Counted from the first letter of the stretch, positions 9,615 through 17,762 are shown. The stretch is DNA of 54,615 bases from an uncultured Chloroflexota bacterium (GCA_903925955.1 CAIYHO010000155.1:1-54615), one strand, 5' to 3'. Numbers and translations are program-made. The notes: generated by a model not told the origin, from the letters alone.

Positions 9615-9650
9615 CGGCCACTTATCGGCCACTTAGCGGCCCCTTATCCA
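9615..9650. repeat. short direct repeats between comM and the CpaE-like gene
   Basis: The 109-nt spacer before comM contains three near-copies of GGCCACTTATC in a row (GGCCACTTATC, GGCCACTTAGC, GGCCCCTTATC). A little further on are two copies of GCGATCTAGC around 9687-9713. The position, just upstream of comM and downstream of the ATPase gene, would suit a regulatory or 3'-UTR element. No known motif is recognised. Confidence 0.45.
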
Positions 9651-9707
9651 GCGCTTGTCGGCTGCGCCGCTGCGGCACCCACAGCCGGCGATCTAGCAGC
9701 GGGCGAT

Positions 9708-10880
9708 CTAGCGCCCGGACCCAAGCTGCGGGCGGTTTGCCATGCGGGAACCCAGGTTGTCGATGACCTTTGCAAACTGCACGATGGACTTGCCAAGCGC
9801 GGAGTCTGCACGGTCGCCCATGACTGGGGCGCCTGTGTTGAGCGCAGCGATCGCGTCACGGTAGTCATTGGTGACCTGGTGGTCGATTGGCCGGCGCAGC
9901 GCCTTCTCAGCGCTCTTGGGGCCAATGCCGGTGTGCGCATTCGCGCGGTTCAGGACAAGGCGGACCTTCGCCTGGTCGTAGCCCAGCCGGCCAATGGTCT
10001 CAAGCACCAGGCGTGCGTTCTTGAGGCTGGGCAGATCGGCGGTCAGGACCAGGAAGATCTGGCTGGAGATCTCCAGCACCATGAGGTTCAGGTCGTCCAG
10101 CCGCTTGTCGATGTCCACGATCACGTAGTCGTACACCCCGGCCAGGGCCGTCAGCACCTGATAGAGGTGGTTGGCCGTGACGAGGTCAGCCGCCTCAGGC
10201 GATCGCGGCGCCAGCAGCATGTCGATGCCAGTCTCGTGCGGCTGCACCAGGCTCCGGAGGAGTTCTGCGTCAATCGTGGGCGCGTTCACAGCGTCTGCGA
10301 TGCCCTTGCGGTCCATCGGCAGATCCATAAACACGCGGTGGTCACCAAACTGGAGGTTTGCGTCCACCACGCAGACGCGGCGGCCCAGCTTGGCCAGCGC
10401 AATGCCGGTGTTCAGCGCGATGGTTGTGGTGCCCACGCCACCCTTGGCGCCGTAGTAGGCGTGAATGCGGCCCATGGCGCTGCGGCCAACGAGCGCATCG
10501 CCGGGCGAGAAGCGCGAGGTGAGCGACTGGAGACGCGCCAGCAGCTCCGCCGGATGGAACGGCTTGACCAAGTAGTCGTCGGCGCCTGCACGCAGCGCGC
10601 GGACCTTCTCGGCCACATCGCCGGCGAGTGTGAGGACGATGATCGGGACCCGAACGCCGGGGGCCTCCGCGGCGCGAATGCGCTCAGCCAGATCGTGCCC
10701 GTTCAGCCCCGCGAGGGTGGCGTCAACGATGACAACCGCGGGCGCCTCACGCTCCCAGATCCGGAACGCGTCAAGGCCGTCCGTGGCCACAACCACTTCG
10801 TAGCCTTCATCGCGGAGGAGCTGCTGGAGGAGTCGCTGGACGCCTGCATCCTCATCGGCAACGAGCACCTTGCCGGCCAT
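9708..10880 (-). CDS. CpaE/TadZ-like protein: receiver domain plus ParA/MinD-type ATPase
   Basis: A 390-residue two-domain protein. The N-terminal response-regulator receiver has all expected residues: Glu10/Asp11, phospho-acceptor Asp53, Thr84 and Lys106 (YLVKPF). The C-terminal domain is a deviant-Walker-A ATPase with YGAKGGVGTTT at 143-153 and VVDANLQFGD soon after. This architecture is that of CpaE/TadZ, which places Tad pili or other polar structures. The ATG at 10880 has GGAGAG five bases upstream; 14 further codons upstream lack family similarity. No other tad/cpa gene is in the window, so the partner is unknown. A second, diverged copy lies at 34615-35754. Likely role: localisation of a surface or secretion machine. 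Confidence 0.88.
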   Translation of the reverse strand: MAGKVLVADEDAGVQRLLQQLLRDEGYEVVVATDGLDAFRIWEREAPAVVIVDATLAGLNGHDLAERIRAAEAPGVRVPIIVLTLAGDVAEKVRALRAGADDYLVKPFHPAELLARLQSLTSRFSPGDALVGRSAMGRIHAYYGAKGGVGTTTIALNTGIALAKLGRRVCVVDANLQFGDHRVFMDLPMDRKGIADAVNAPTIDAELLRSLVQPHETGIDMLLAPRSPEAADLVTANHLYQVLTALAGVYDYVIVDIDKRLDDLNLMVLEISSQIFLVLTADLPSLKNARLVLETIGRLGYDQAKVRLVLNRANAHTGIGPKSAEKALRRPIDHQVTNDYRDAIAALNTGAPVMGDRADSALGKSIVQFAKVIDNLGSRMANRPQLGSGR

Positions 10881-10945
10881 CGCAGCTCTCCAACGACGAC
10901 GGCCATGCGTGGACGAGCCCATGCTCGTCGGCCGTTCCTTCCCGG

Positions 10946-10951
10946 AGTATA
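10946..10951 (-). promoter_or_regulatory. possible -10 element (TATACT) upstream of the CpaE-like gene
   Basis: On the minus strand TATACT occurs 65 nt before the start codon of the CpaE-like gene in an otherwise GC-rich spacer. No convincing -35 hexamer is seen at 16-19 nt, so this is a weak call. Confidence 0.3.
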
Positions 10952-11005
10952 GGGGCGCAGCCCGGATCGTCCGGCGTCCATTGGTTCAGATGCAGTAGCC
11001 CGGAT

Positions 11006-11025
11006 GGCGGCGACCCATCGCCGCC
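11006..11025 (-). terminator. 8-bp hairpin downstream of the SPFH gene
   Basis: GGCGGCGA and TCGCCGCC pair perfectly around a CCCA loop, 22 nt after the SPFH stop codon. There is no following T-run on the minus strand, so this is either a factor-dependent terminator or a 3'-end stabilising hairpin. Confidence 0.4.
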
Positions 11026-11047
11026 GCCACCAGTGCTTGAAGCGGGA

Positions 11048-11959
11048 TCAGCGCCCGGCGCCGTCCAGCGGCCCCACGCCGCGCCCGGACATGCCGTCTG
11101 CAACGTAGCCGCTGATTCGGTTGGCGAGGTTGGTGAACTCGGTGGGGATGACGAACTTGGTTGACGGGCTGGCACCCAACGCCTTGAGGGCCTCGAGGTA
11201 CTGCAGCGCCATCGTCTTCTCGTCGATGCCGTGGGCGGCCGCGTAGATCCGCTCCAGCGCCTGGCTAAAGCCCTCCGCCCGCAGGATGGCGGCCTGGCGC
11301 TCGCCCTCGGCCTTGAGGATCTCGCTCTGCTTCTGGCCCTCCGCGACGTTGATCGCAGACTGGCGTGCGCCTTCAGACTCGGTGATCACCGCGCGCCGCG
11401 TCCGCTCGGCGGAGAGCTGGCGGTTCATCGCGTCCTGCACGTCGCGTGGCGGCGTGATCTCGCGAATCTCCACGGTGGTGATCTTGCCGCCCCAGCGCTC
11501 GGTGACCTCGTCCAGCTTGGCGCGCAAGACCTCGTTGATCTGCTCGCGCTTGGACAGCACATCGTCGAGGAGGATGTCGCCGATGACCGCGCGCAGCGTT
11601 GTGGTGGCGACGCCCTGGAGGGCGCCTGCGAAGTACGCAACGTTGACCACGCTCTTGAGCGGGTCCGAGATCCGCCAGTAGATGAGGAAGTCCACGTTGA
11701 TTGGCGCGTTGTCCTTGGTGATCGTGGTCTGGCTTGGGACCTCGATGAACTGCTCGCGCACGTCAACCTTGACCGGCCGGTCAATGACCGGGATCAGGAA
11801 CCGCAGGCCCGGGCCGCGGACCATGCTGTCGCTGGTGCGGCCAAGGCGGAACACCACCATCTGCTCGTACTGCTGGACAACCCGCACGCTGAGAAACAGC
11901 AGCAGCAGGACCAGCACCAGGACAACCACCAAGATCGACAGGCCGACAGCAGCATCCAT
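11048..11959 (-). CDS. SPFH/band-7 (stomatin-like) membrane protein
   Basis: A 303-residue member of the stomatin/prohibitin/HflK superfamily. One N-terminal membrane helix (about residues 5-25) is followed by the band-7 domain with RGPGLRFLIPVIDRPVKVDVRE and the characteristic long alpha-helical coiled region rich in Ala/Glu (GARQSAINVAEGQKQSEILKAEGERQA split over about 195-230). It ends with a Gly-rich tail. The ATG follows immediately on the stop codon of the NfeD gene (TAG-ATG, no spacer), the classic NfeD-stomatin operon in which the two proteins form a membrane complex that organises microdomains and membrane-protein quality control. Confidence 0.94.
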   Translation of the reverse strand: MDAAVGLSILVVVLVLVLLLLFLSVRVVQQYEQMVVFRLGRTSDSMVRGPGLRFLIPVIDRPVKVDVREQFIEVPSQTTITKDNAPINVDFLIYWRISDPLKSVVNVAYFAGALQGVATTTLRAVIGDILLDDVLSKREQINEVLRAKLDEVTERWGGKITTVEIREITPPRDVQDAMNRQLSAERTRRAVITESEGARQSAINVAEGQKQSEILKAEGERQAAILRAEGFSQALERIYAAAHGIDEKTMALQYLEALKALGASPSTKFVIPTEFTNLANRISGYVADGMSGRGVGPLDGAGR

Positions 11960-13360
11960 CTATGACTCCTCTCCGTGGGGCGGGACGCCGTCCGAGGCGG
12001 CGTCTTCCGGGGTGACAACGGCCGTCAGGCCATCAAGGGTGACCAACCGTACGCGGCGTCCACGCGCGAGCGGCGTGCCGTCGGACGACCTGGCGCTCCA
12101 GGCCTCCGATGCGAGCAGGACGGTCCCGAGTGGGTTGATCGGGGCTTCAACGACACCGAGGGCCCCGGGCACCATGTGCGCGGCAACACTGCCAGTGGGA
12201 GCGGGCATCGAGCGGGTCCACACCGCGATCCAGGCAATCCCCGCCATCAGCGCAGCCATGGAGACGGCCACGACCGCTGTCACCGGCCACGCAACCTGCA
12301 CCAGTGGCGCCGTTGCATCAAGCGGACGCGTATACACAGCACCCGCGCCCAGGACAAAGGCGACCAGACCGCCCAGCGTGAGCAGGCCATGGCTTGTGAT
12401 CTGCGTCTCCAGCATGAACAGGACCAGGCCAATGGCCACCAGGAGCAGCCCGCCGAGATTGAGCGGCAGGCTCCCAAAGCCAATGAACGCCAGCACAAGG
12501 CAGATGGCGCCGGTGATCCCCGCCACCAGCGATGGGTTGATGAACTCGAGCAGCAGCCCGCCAAGCCCGATGACAAAGAGCACAAACGCGATGTTTGGAT
12601 CGGACAACAGGTGGAAGAGCGAGAGGGCTGGGTTCATCGGCGCCTCCTGGATAACGGCAGCGAGCGGCGACCGAAGCGAGAGCGTGCCGCTGGCGCCGCC
12701 GGCAACTGTGACCGTGCGGCCATCGGCAGCGGCGAGCACGGCGTCAAGCGTGTCGGCGATGCCGTCCACGACGTGCAGGGCGACGGCCTCCGTGGCGGAC
12801 GACGCGCGGGCATTTGCGACGGCATCAACTGCCCAGACCACATTCCGGCCGCGTGCCTCAGCGATTGCGGTGATTGCCGAGATTGCGTAGTTGCGGACCT
12901 TGAGGCCCTCGGTCCCCGTGAGGTCTCCCCCGCCGCTGTCCACAGGTGATGCCGCACCGATGCTGGTGCCGGTGGCCATGTAGGCAAGGTTGCCCGCGAG
13001 CGTGATGAACGTGCCAGCGCTGGCGGCCTTGCCCCCTGCCGGCGCCACCCACACGATGACCGGGACCTTCGCCTCCAGCAATGCCGTGGTGATCTGGCTC
13101 ATCGCGTCAAGGCTGCCGCCGGGCGTGTCCAGCTGGATCACAACCGCCCCGGCGCCGCCATCACTCGCCGCAGCCACGCCCCCGGCGATGTAGGCGGCCA
13201 TCGCGCCGTCAACGACGCCCGTGGCGTGCAGGATGACGACGGTGGCTCCGGTTGCAGGGCCCGCCGCAGCAACAGGCAGGGACAACAAGAAGAGGACCGT
13301 CCCCGCCGCAAGCAGCGATCGGGCGGCCGCTCGGTATGCCTGGCGTACTCGGTTGGTCAT
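11960..13360 (-). CDS. Long-form NfeD protein with ClpP-class serine protease domain
   Basis: A 466-residue NfeD1b-type protein. A signal peptide (hydrophobic about residues 15-32, AAA-G cleavage region) leads to a ClpP-like serine protease domain with DTPGGSLDAM at 78-87. The probable catalytic Ser114 lies in KAASAGTF and Lys154 in EGLKVRN, the Ser-Lys dyad pattern of archaeal and bacterial long NfeDs. About four to five membrane helices follow (about 250-370), then a C-terminal OB-fold NfeD domain (about 395-455). Ser/Lys assignments are by motif comparison. The ATG at 13360 is chosen so that the signal peptide starts MTNRVRQAYR; a GTG 21 nt upstream is possible. It forms an operon with the adjoining SPFH gene. 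Confidence 0.92.
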   Translation of the reverse strand: MTNRVRQAYRAAARSLLAAGTVLFLLSLPVAAAGPATGATVVILHATGVVDGAMAAYIAGGVAAASDGGAGAVVIQLDTPGGSLDAMSQITTALLEAKVPVIVWVAPAGGKAASAGTFITLAGNLAYMATGTSIGAASPVDSGGGDLTGTEGLKVRNYAISAITAIAEARGRNVVWAVDAVANARASSATEAVALHVVDGIADTLDAVLAAADGRTVTVAGGASGTLSLRSPLAAVIQEAPMNPALSLFHLLSDPNIAFVLFVIGLGGLLLEFINPSLVAGITGAICLVLAFIGFGSLPLNLGGLLLVAIGLVLFMLETQITSHGLLTLGGLVAFVLGAGAVYTRPLDATAPLVQVAWPVTAVVAVSMAALMAGIAWIAVWTRSMPAPTGSVAAHMVPGALGVVEAPINPLGTVLLASEAWSARSSDGTPLARGRRVRLVTLDGLTAVVTPEDAASDGVPPHGEES

Positions 13361-13411
13361 CACCCCACCCGAGTATGGCACTTCATGCGCAGATGCCCCG
13401 TGCCGGTGGGC

Positions 13412-14002
13412 CTATCCGGACGGGCGCTCCGTCAGCGTCTCAAACGCGAGGCGGCTCCACGTCTCAAGGCTGCCCCGTAGCTGGGCAACGCGCTCGGTGG
13501 GCTCAAACGAGCCCTCGAGCTTCTCTGTCTCGCGAATGGCAACCGGGCGCCCATCGGCATCGGCGGTGAAGACAAACCCGATGTGGACCTGGCCCACGGC
13601 CGTCGTGTCGTCGTTGAGCAGGCCAAGCGGCGCAAAGTCCGGCACAAAGTCAGCCGTGACCTCCTCGCGCCATTCACGGAGCAGGCCGCCATGCACGTCG
13701 CCGTCACCGGGGTTGAGGTGGCCGCCCACGCCAATCGACCAGAGGTCGTGCAGACGCGCGTCTCCGCCGCCCTTGGTCCGGCGCATCAGGAACCAGTCCT
13801 CGCCGTTGCGGAGCACCAGATACGGGATCACCTGCTTGAAGGCCGGGTCCTCCTCGGCATCGCCCCGACGCATGAACCGCCCCTGGCTTGCCACCACGGC
13901 CAGCGCGTCCGCGAGATCCGTGGGGCGGATGCCCAGCCAGCCGTCACCGGGCACCAGCGCGTCACGCGGCACCACCAGGACCTGCTCGTCGGGGTTACCC
14001 AC
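13412..14002 (-). CDS. NUDIX-domain hydrolase (phosphoesterase-like)
   Basis: A 196-residue protein with a Nudix fold in its C-terminal two-thirds (about 56-190). The Nudix box region is at about 94-118: GHLNPGD, one extra residue, then REWREEV with Arg109, Glu110, Glu113 and Glu114. The first acidic position is Asp rather than Glu and the box is one residue longer, so substrate class is uncertain. The N-terminal part (about 1-50, ending GRFMRRGDAEEDP) occurs in proteins annotated as predicted phosphoesterases. GTG at 14002 has GGAG seven bases upstream and overlaps the tyrA stop by 8 nt, so translation is probably coupled to tyrA. Confidence 0.86.
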   Translation of the reverse strand: MGNPDEQVLVVPRDALVPGDGWLGIRPTDLADALAVVASQGRFMRRGDAEEDPAFKQVIPYLVLRNGEDWFLMRRTKGGGDARLHDLWSIGVGGHLNPGDGDVHGGLLREWREEVTADFVPDFAPLGLLNDDTTAVGQVHIGFVFTADADGRPVAIRETEKLEGSFEPTERVAQLRGSLETWSRLAFETLTERPSG

Positions 14003-14864
14003 CCGGATGCTCCAGCCTGGCCTTGGCGGCATCCATCCGTTCACGGATCACGGCGGCGTCGGGACCGCCGGGCGTCTCCAACAAGGCAATCCACGTGTCG
14101 ATGGCGCCGCGATACGCCCGCAGCCGCGCCGCGATGGGACCAGCGTTGGTGACGGCAATCTCGGCGCCCATCGCGGTGTCACCACGGGCCAGCCGGGTGG
14201 TGTCACGCCAGCCGCCTGCCGCAAGGGCCGATGCCGCCGCCCAGTCCTCAGGTGCCGCGCCCGGCGAACCCGTCACAGCTTCAACGAGCGCCACAGACGT
14301 CAGGAGCGGCAGATGGCTGATTGCGGCAACCAGGCCGTCATGGGCAGCTGCGTCAATCTCCACCGGCACCGCACCACACGCGAGCGCGAGCGCCCGCACA
14401 ACCGCAGGATTGCCACCGCCAAGCGCCGACGTGACAACCCACGGACGTCCGTGGAAGAGGGTGGCGTCTGCTGCGCCAAACCCGCTGGTCTCGCGCCCGG
14501 CCATCGGGTGGCCGCCAACCCACGGCAGGTCTGCCCGACGTGCCGCCGCTTCGAGTGCCTGCTTTGTGGACGCGACGTCGGTCACCGTTGCGCCAGTGCG
14601 CAGGGCGCCACGCCACTCGCCGCCCAGCCGCTCCACCAGCGCCACGCACGCAACGGGCGGCGCCGCCAGGACCAGCACATCAGACTCGGCGATCAACGCC
14701 CGGGCATCGACGAATGCCCCGTCGATCACCCCTGCCGCCAGCGCTTCTCTCGGCCCCGCGCCTGACGGGGTCCAGGCGCCAACCCACCAGTCGTCGCCCG
14801 TCACGCGCAACGCGCGCGCAATCGACCCGCCAATCTGTCCGAGGCCCAGAAACCCAACACGCAT
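13995..14864 (-). CDS. tyrA: Prephenate dehydrogenase
   Basis: A 289-residue NAD(P)-dependent prephenate dehydrogenase of the monofunctional type; it oxidatively decarboxylates prephenate to 4-hydroxyphenylpyruvate for tyrosine synthesis. The Rossmann motif GLGQIGGS is at residues 7-14, and the conserved VGGHPMAGRETSG segment that lines the active site is at about 124-136. A helical dimerisation domain makes up the rest. There is no ACT or chorismate mutase domain. The ATG at 14864 gives MRVGFLGLGQIG; upstream codons are not family-like. It sits 19 nt after a zinc-ribbon gene that follows trpB2, so aromatic amino-acid genes share one unit. Confidence 0.94.
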   Translation of the reverse strand: MRVGFLGLGQIGGSIARALRVTGDDWWVGAWTPSGAGPREALAAGVIDGAFVDARALIAESDVLVLAAPPVACVALVERLGGEWRGALRTGATVTDVASTKQALEAAARRADLPWVGGHPMAGRETSGFGAADATLFHGRPWVVTSALGGGNPAVVRALALACGAVPVEIDAAAHDGLVAAISHLPLLTSVALVEAVTGSPGAAPEDWAAASALAAGGWRDTTRLARGDTAMGAEIAVTNAGPIAARLRAYRGAIDTWIALLETPGGPDAAVIRERMDAAKARLEHPGG

Positions 14865-14883
14865 ACTGGCCGCCCGACTCCTG

Positions 14884-15138
14884 CTACCAGCCGCGATCCG
14901 TGTCACGACGACGCCGGACGCGGCGCTCAGCAACACGGCGCTCCGGCAACCCAGCCGGCGGACCGGGATCGTCAGGCGGGTTCACCCGCTGCTGTCGCTG
15001 ACGCCGCACGGCGCTGCGCCGCTCGTTGGCAAGCAGCGCGCCGCACCGTGGACAACGCTGCTCGTCACCGAAGAGCGCCTCGATGGGCGCAACCGTGTAG
15101 ACCTCCCGCCCGCACGCATGGCAGGCGAGCTTGGGCAC
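14884..15138 (-). CDS. Small zinc-ribbon protein
   Basis: An 84-residue protein starting MPKLACHACGREV. Two CxxC pairs (Cys6/Cys9 and Cys29/Cys32 in QRCPRCGALL) form a zinc-ribbon in the first 40 residues. The second half is very basic (many Arg, including RRVAERRVRRRRD), suggesting nucleic-acid contact. I do not recognise a named family. It lies 3 nt behind trpB2 and 19 nt before tyrA, so it is clearly co-transcribed with aromatic amino-acid genes. A role in that pathway is not shown by its sequence. Confidence 0.8.
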   Translation of the reverse strand: MPKLACHACGREVYTVAPIEALFGDEQRCPRCGALLANERRSAVRRQRQQRVNPPDDPGPPAGLPERRVAERRVRRRRDTDRGW

Positions 15139-15141
15139 GGC

Positions 15142-16524
15142 TCAGCCCACCTTCGGCAGACCGGCGAGCGCCGCAGCAACCTTGTCGGCCGGGTACTCGA
15201 AGTCTTCGAGGCCGCCCTGGAGGTACTTCTCATAGGACGAGAGGTCGAAGTGGCCGTGGCCCGAGAGGTTGAACAGGATCACGCGCTTCTCGCCGCGCGC
15301 CTTCGCGTCGAGCGCCTCGTCCACCGCAACCTTGATGGCGTGGGTGCTCTCAGGCGCCGGCAGGATGCCCTCGGTGCGGGCGAACTGGATGCCAACCTCA
15401 AACGACGCGCGCTGGTGGACGCTCTGGGCGTCAATGAGGCCCTGATCCTTCAGCAGCGACACAAGGGGCGCCATGCCGTGGTACCGCAGACCGCCAGCGT
15501 GGATGGCCTCCGGGATGAAGCCCGAGCCCAGCGTGTGCATCTTCACAAGCGGGGTCATCATGCCGGTGTCGCCGAAGTCGTAGGCGTAGACGCCCCGCGT
15601 GAGCGACGGCGCTGCAGCGGGCTCCGCGGCGATGATGCGGTAGCGGCCCTCGCCCCGCAGCTGGCGGCCAACCCACGGGAAGGCCATGCCGGCAAAGTTG
15701 GAGCCGCCGCCGGCGCAGGCGATGATCACGTCGGGCTCCTCGCCCGCCATCGCCATCTGCTCAATGGATTCGATGCCGATGACCGTCTGGTGCAGGAGCA
15801 CGTGGTTGAGCACGGAGCCCAGGGCGTACTTGGTGTCGTCGCGGCTGGCCGCGTCCTCAACCGCCTCGCTGATGGCCATGCCAAGCGACCCGGGCGAATC
15901 CGGCGTCTCGGCAAGGACCTTGCGGCCATAGTTGGTGGTGTTGCTGGGGCTGGGGACCACGGATGCGCCGTAGGTCTCCATCAGCATCCGGCGGTATGGC
16001 TTCTGGTCGTAGCTGGCACGGACCTGGTAGACCTTGACCTCAAGGCCAAACAGGGCGCCTGCCAGCGCCAGCGAACTCCCCCACTGCCCGGCGCCGGTCT
16101 CCGTGGCAAGGCGCTTCACGCCCTCCTGCTTGTTGAACCAGGCCTGCGGGATTGCCGTGTTGGGCTTGTGGCTGCCGCCGGCGCTGACGCCTTCGTACTT
16201 GTAGTAGATGTGCGCCGGGGTATCGAGCGCAGCCTCGAGGCGGTGGGCCCGGAACACGGGCGCCGGTCGGTACAGCTGGTACGCGTCCCGGATGGGGTCC
16301 GGGATCTCGATGTCGCGGTCGGTGGCAACTTCTTGCATGATCAGCGCCATCGGGAACAGCGGCGCGAGATCGGCAGGGCCAATGGGCTGGCCTGTTCCCG
16401 GGTGCAGCGGCGGGAAGGGCTGAATGCCGTTGGCGAGAAGATCGGAGACGATGTTGTACCAGGCCCGCGGGATCCGATCCTCGTCAAGGATGAACTTGGT
16501 GCGGCGGGGTGCGGGGCTGGCCAT
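15142..16524 (-). CDS. trpB: Tryptophan synthase beta chain, TrpB2 type
   Basis: A 460-residue PLP-dependent TrpB-like protein. The Schiff-base lysine is Lys120 in GGSHKPNTAIP, followed by ETGAGQWGSSLA and the phosphate-binding ACAGGGSNFAG loop. The length (about 60 residues longer than TrpB1), the N-terminal extension ending RPAPVFRAHRLEAAL, and HYHG-like segments mark the TrpB2 branch. TrpB2 enzymes can work without TrpA, using indole and serine or phosphoserine. No trpA or other trp genes are adjacent in this window. GGAG lies nine bases upstream of the ATG. The 119-nt leader holds a conspicuous nested hairpin (see separate entry), and a zinc-ribbon gene follows after 3 nt. Confidence 0.94.
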   Translation of the reverse strand: MASPAPRRTKFILDEDRIPRAWYNIVSDLLANGIQPFPPLHPGTGQPIGPADLAPLFPMALIMQEVATDRDIEIPDPIRDAYQLYRPAPVFRAHRLEAALDTPAHIYYKYEGVSAGGSHKPNTAIPQAWFNKQEGVKRLATETGAGQWGSSLALAGALFGLEVKVYQVRASYDQKPYRRMLMETYGASVVPSPSNTTNYGRKVLAETPDSPGSLGMAISEAVEDAASRDDTKYALGSVLNHVLLHQTVIGIESIEQMAMAGEEPDVIIACAGGGSNFAGMAFPWVGRQLRGEGRYRIIAAEPAAAPSLTRGVYAYDFGDTGMMTPLVKMHTLGSGFIPEAIHAGGLRYHGMAPLVSLLKDQGLIDAQSVHQRASFEVGIQFARTEGILPAPESTHAIKVAVDEALDAKARGEKRVILFNLSGHGHFDLSSYEKYLQGGLEDFEYPADKVAAALAGLPKVG

Positions 16525-16571
16525 TGGGGCGATCTCCGGGCTGGGCGGGTGGGTCCGCGGAGCCTAGCGCG

Positions 16572-16616
16572 GGAACGCCAAAACCCGCAACCGTTGCGAA
16601 CGGGTTACAGCGTTCC
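16572..16616 (-). promoter_or_regulatory. Nested inverted repeat in the thpR-trpB2 spacer
   Basis: Outer arms GGAACGC (16572-16578) and GCGTTCC (16610-16616) enclose inner arms AACCCG (16582-16587) and CGGGTT (16601-16606). A central palindrome CGCAAC-C-GTTGCG lies at 16586-16598. The element sits 28 nt after the thpR stop and about 48 nt before the trpB2 start. It could terminate thpR transcription, act as an attenuator or leader structure for trpB2, or present the central palindrome as a protein operator. No T-run follows, which argues against a plain intrinsic terminator. Confidence 0.5.
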
Positions 16617-16643
16617 TGACCCGCGTGCCACCGTCCGCAAGCA

Positions 16644-17231
16644 TCATCCGCGCAGCGGCGCCTCCACGATCGGCTCATAGCGAGGGGCTCCGCCGCCTAG
16701 GTGGCTGCGGTACAGGACAAGGTGGTCCGCACGGAAGGTGCTCGACCAGCCGTCGGCCCCAGCCCAGAGCGACTGCCCCAGCGCGTGCGATACCGCCGGA
16801 CGGGTTGCGTCTGTGCGGGCGATCGTGAGGTGCGCCCGTCGTGGCCGCTCATCAACATCGAAGCCAAGCCTGCGCAGTGGCGCCACAAGACCCAGGTCCA
16901 GCGCCTCCAGCTCCGCGTTGCCGCGCTCCACGCCAATCCACAGGGTCCGAGGGTGTCGGCCGTCCGGGAATGCGCCGGCTCCGGCCAGCTCCACGTCAAA
17001 CGCGGCAACGCCTGCGGCGGCTTCGCGCGCGGCTTCGGCCAGGGCCTCAATCAGCGACTCGTCGGTGTCACCGAGAAACCGCACGGTGAGGTGCAGGTTC
17101 TCCGTCCGGACCCAGCGCGCAGAACGCCCCATCGGGCCCTGGCGCACCGGGTCAATGACGGCGCGACAGGCGTCGAGCGTCTCGGCGGGCAGCGGTACCG
17201 CAAAGAACAGGCGCAGCAGCGCCTCAGCCAC
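16644..17231 (-). CDS. thpR: RNA 2',3'-cyclic phosphodiesterase (ThpR/LigT family)
   Basis: A 195-residue member of the 2H phosphoesterase superfamily. Both catalytic HxT motifs are present: His47-Leu-Thr49 in ENLHLTVRFLG and His134-Leu-Thr136 in RAHLTIART. The segment LRLFFAVPLP at the N-terminus is typical of ThpR/LigT. These proteins hydrolyse 2',3'-cyclic phosphate ends of RNA. The GTG at 17231 overlaps the end of the pyrophosphatase gene by 8 nt; longer in-frame starts would lie deep in that gene and are not family-like. Confidence 0.9.
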   Translation of the reverse strand: MAEALLRLFFAVPLPAETLDACRAVIDPVRQGPMGRSARWVRTENLHLTVRFLGDTDESLIEALAEAAREAAAGVAAFDVELAGAGAFPDGRHPRTLWIGVERGNAELEALDLGLVAPLRRLGFDVDERPRRAHLTIARTDATRPAVSHALGQSLWAGADGWSSTFRADHLVLYRSHLGGGAPRYEPIVEAPLRG

Positions 17232-17742
17232 TGGTCTCGCGGGTATAGCGGGCGCGGTCAGCGGCAAGGACCTCAAGCGCGTGATCGCGGTCGCGCCAGC
17301 CAGCGATATCAACCGCCTTGTTCTCGAGCAGCTTGTAGGTCTCAAAGAAGTGCTCGATCTCAACCAGACGGTGCGGGCGCATCTGCTCCAGGCGCTCGAT
17401 GTGCTGCTGGTGCGGATCATCCACGGCCACGCAGAGCACCTTGAAGTCAAAACCCTTCTCGTCGCGCATCTCCAGCCCGCCGATTGGCCTGCCCCAGACG
17501 TGGCAGCCAGTGAATGTGGGCTCGTCGATGATCAGGAGGGCATCGGTGTGGTCGCCGTCGTCGGCGCGCGTGTGCTCGATGAAGCCGTAGTCAAAGTTGT
17601 AGAAGACGGCGGAGCTCAGGACGCGGTCCAGCCGATAGACCCCGGCATCCTCGTCGTACTCGTACTTGTTGCGGCTGCCGCGGGGGATCTCAACCACGAT
17701 TTCGATGATCTCGGGAAAGGCTTCGGCGTGCTTGCTGCTCAT
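17224..17742 (-). CDS. ppa: Inorganic pyrophosphatase, family I
   Basis: A 172-residue soluble pyrophosphatase that hydrolyses PPi to phosphate and drives biosynthetic reactions. Visible family features are the N-terminal VEIPRGSRNKYEYD (Glu18, Lys26), FYNFDYGFIEHT, the metal site Asp62-Gly-Asp64-x-x-Asp67 and DEKGFDFKVL (Asp94/Asp99/Lys101). The signature DGDPxD reads DGDHTD here, with the usual proline replaced by histidine. Also, IIDEPTFTGCHVWGR replaces the common VL-exPxxPG form. The overall fold is intact. It follows a DnaB-like ATPase gene after 20 nt and overlaps thpR. Confidence 0.93.
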   Translation of the reverse strand: MSSKHAEAFPEIIEIVVEIPRGSRNKYEYDEDAGVYRLDRVLSSAVFYNFDYGFIEHTRADDGDHTDALLIIDEPTFTGCHVWGRPIGGLEMRDEKGFDFKVLCVAVDDPHQQHIERLEQMRPHRLVEIEHFFETYKLLENKAVDIAGWRDRDHALEVLAADRARYTRETSG

Positions 17743-17762
17743 GAGCGAACTCTAGCGCGCCG

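Noticed and set aside
8793..10952. 719-codon open frame on the plus strand
   Set aside because: Antisense to comM and the CpaE-like gene, whose products are clearly recognisable; composition is Arg/Ala/His-rich noise.
13888..16680. 930-codon open frame on the plus strand
   Set aside because: It is antisense to tyrA, the zinc-ribbon gene and trpB2, has no domain-like sequence, and long antisense frames are expected at this GC content.
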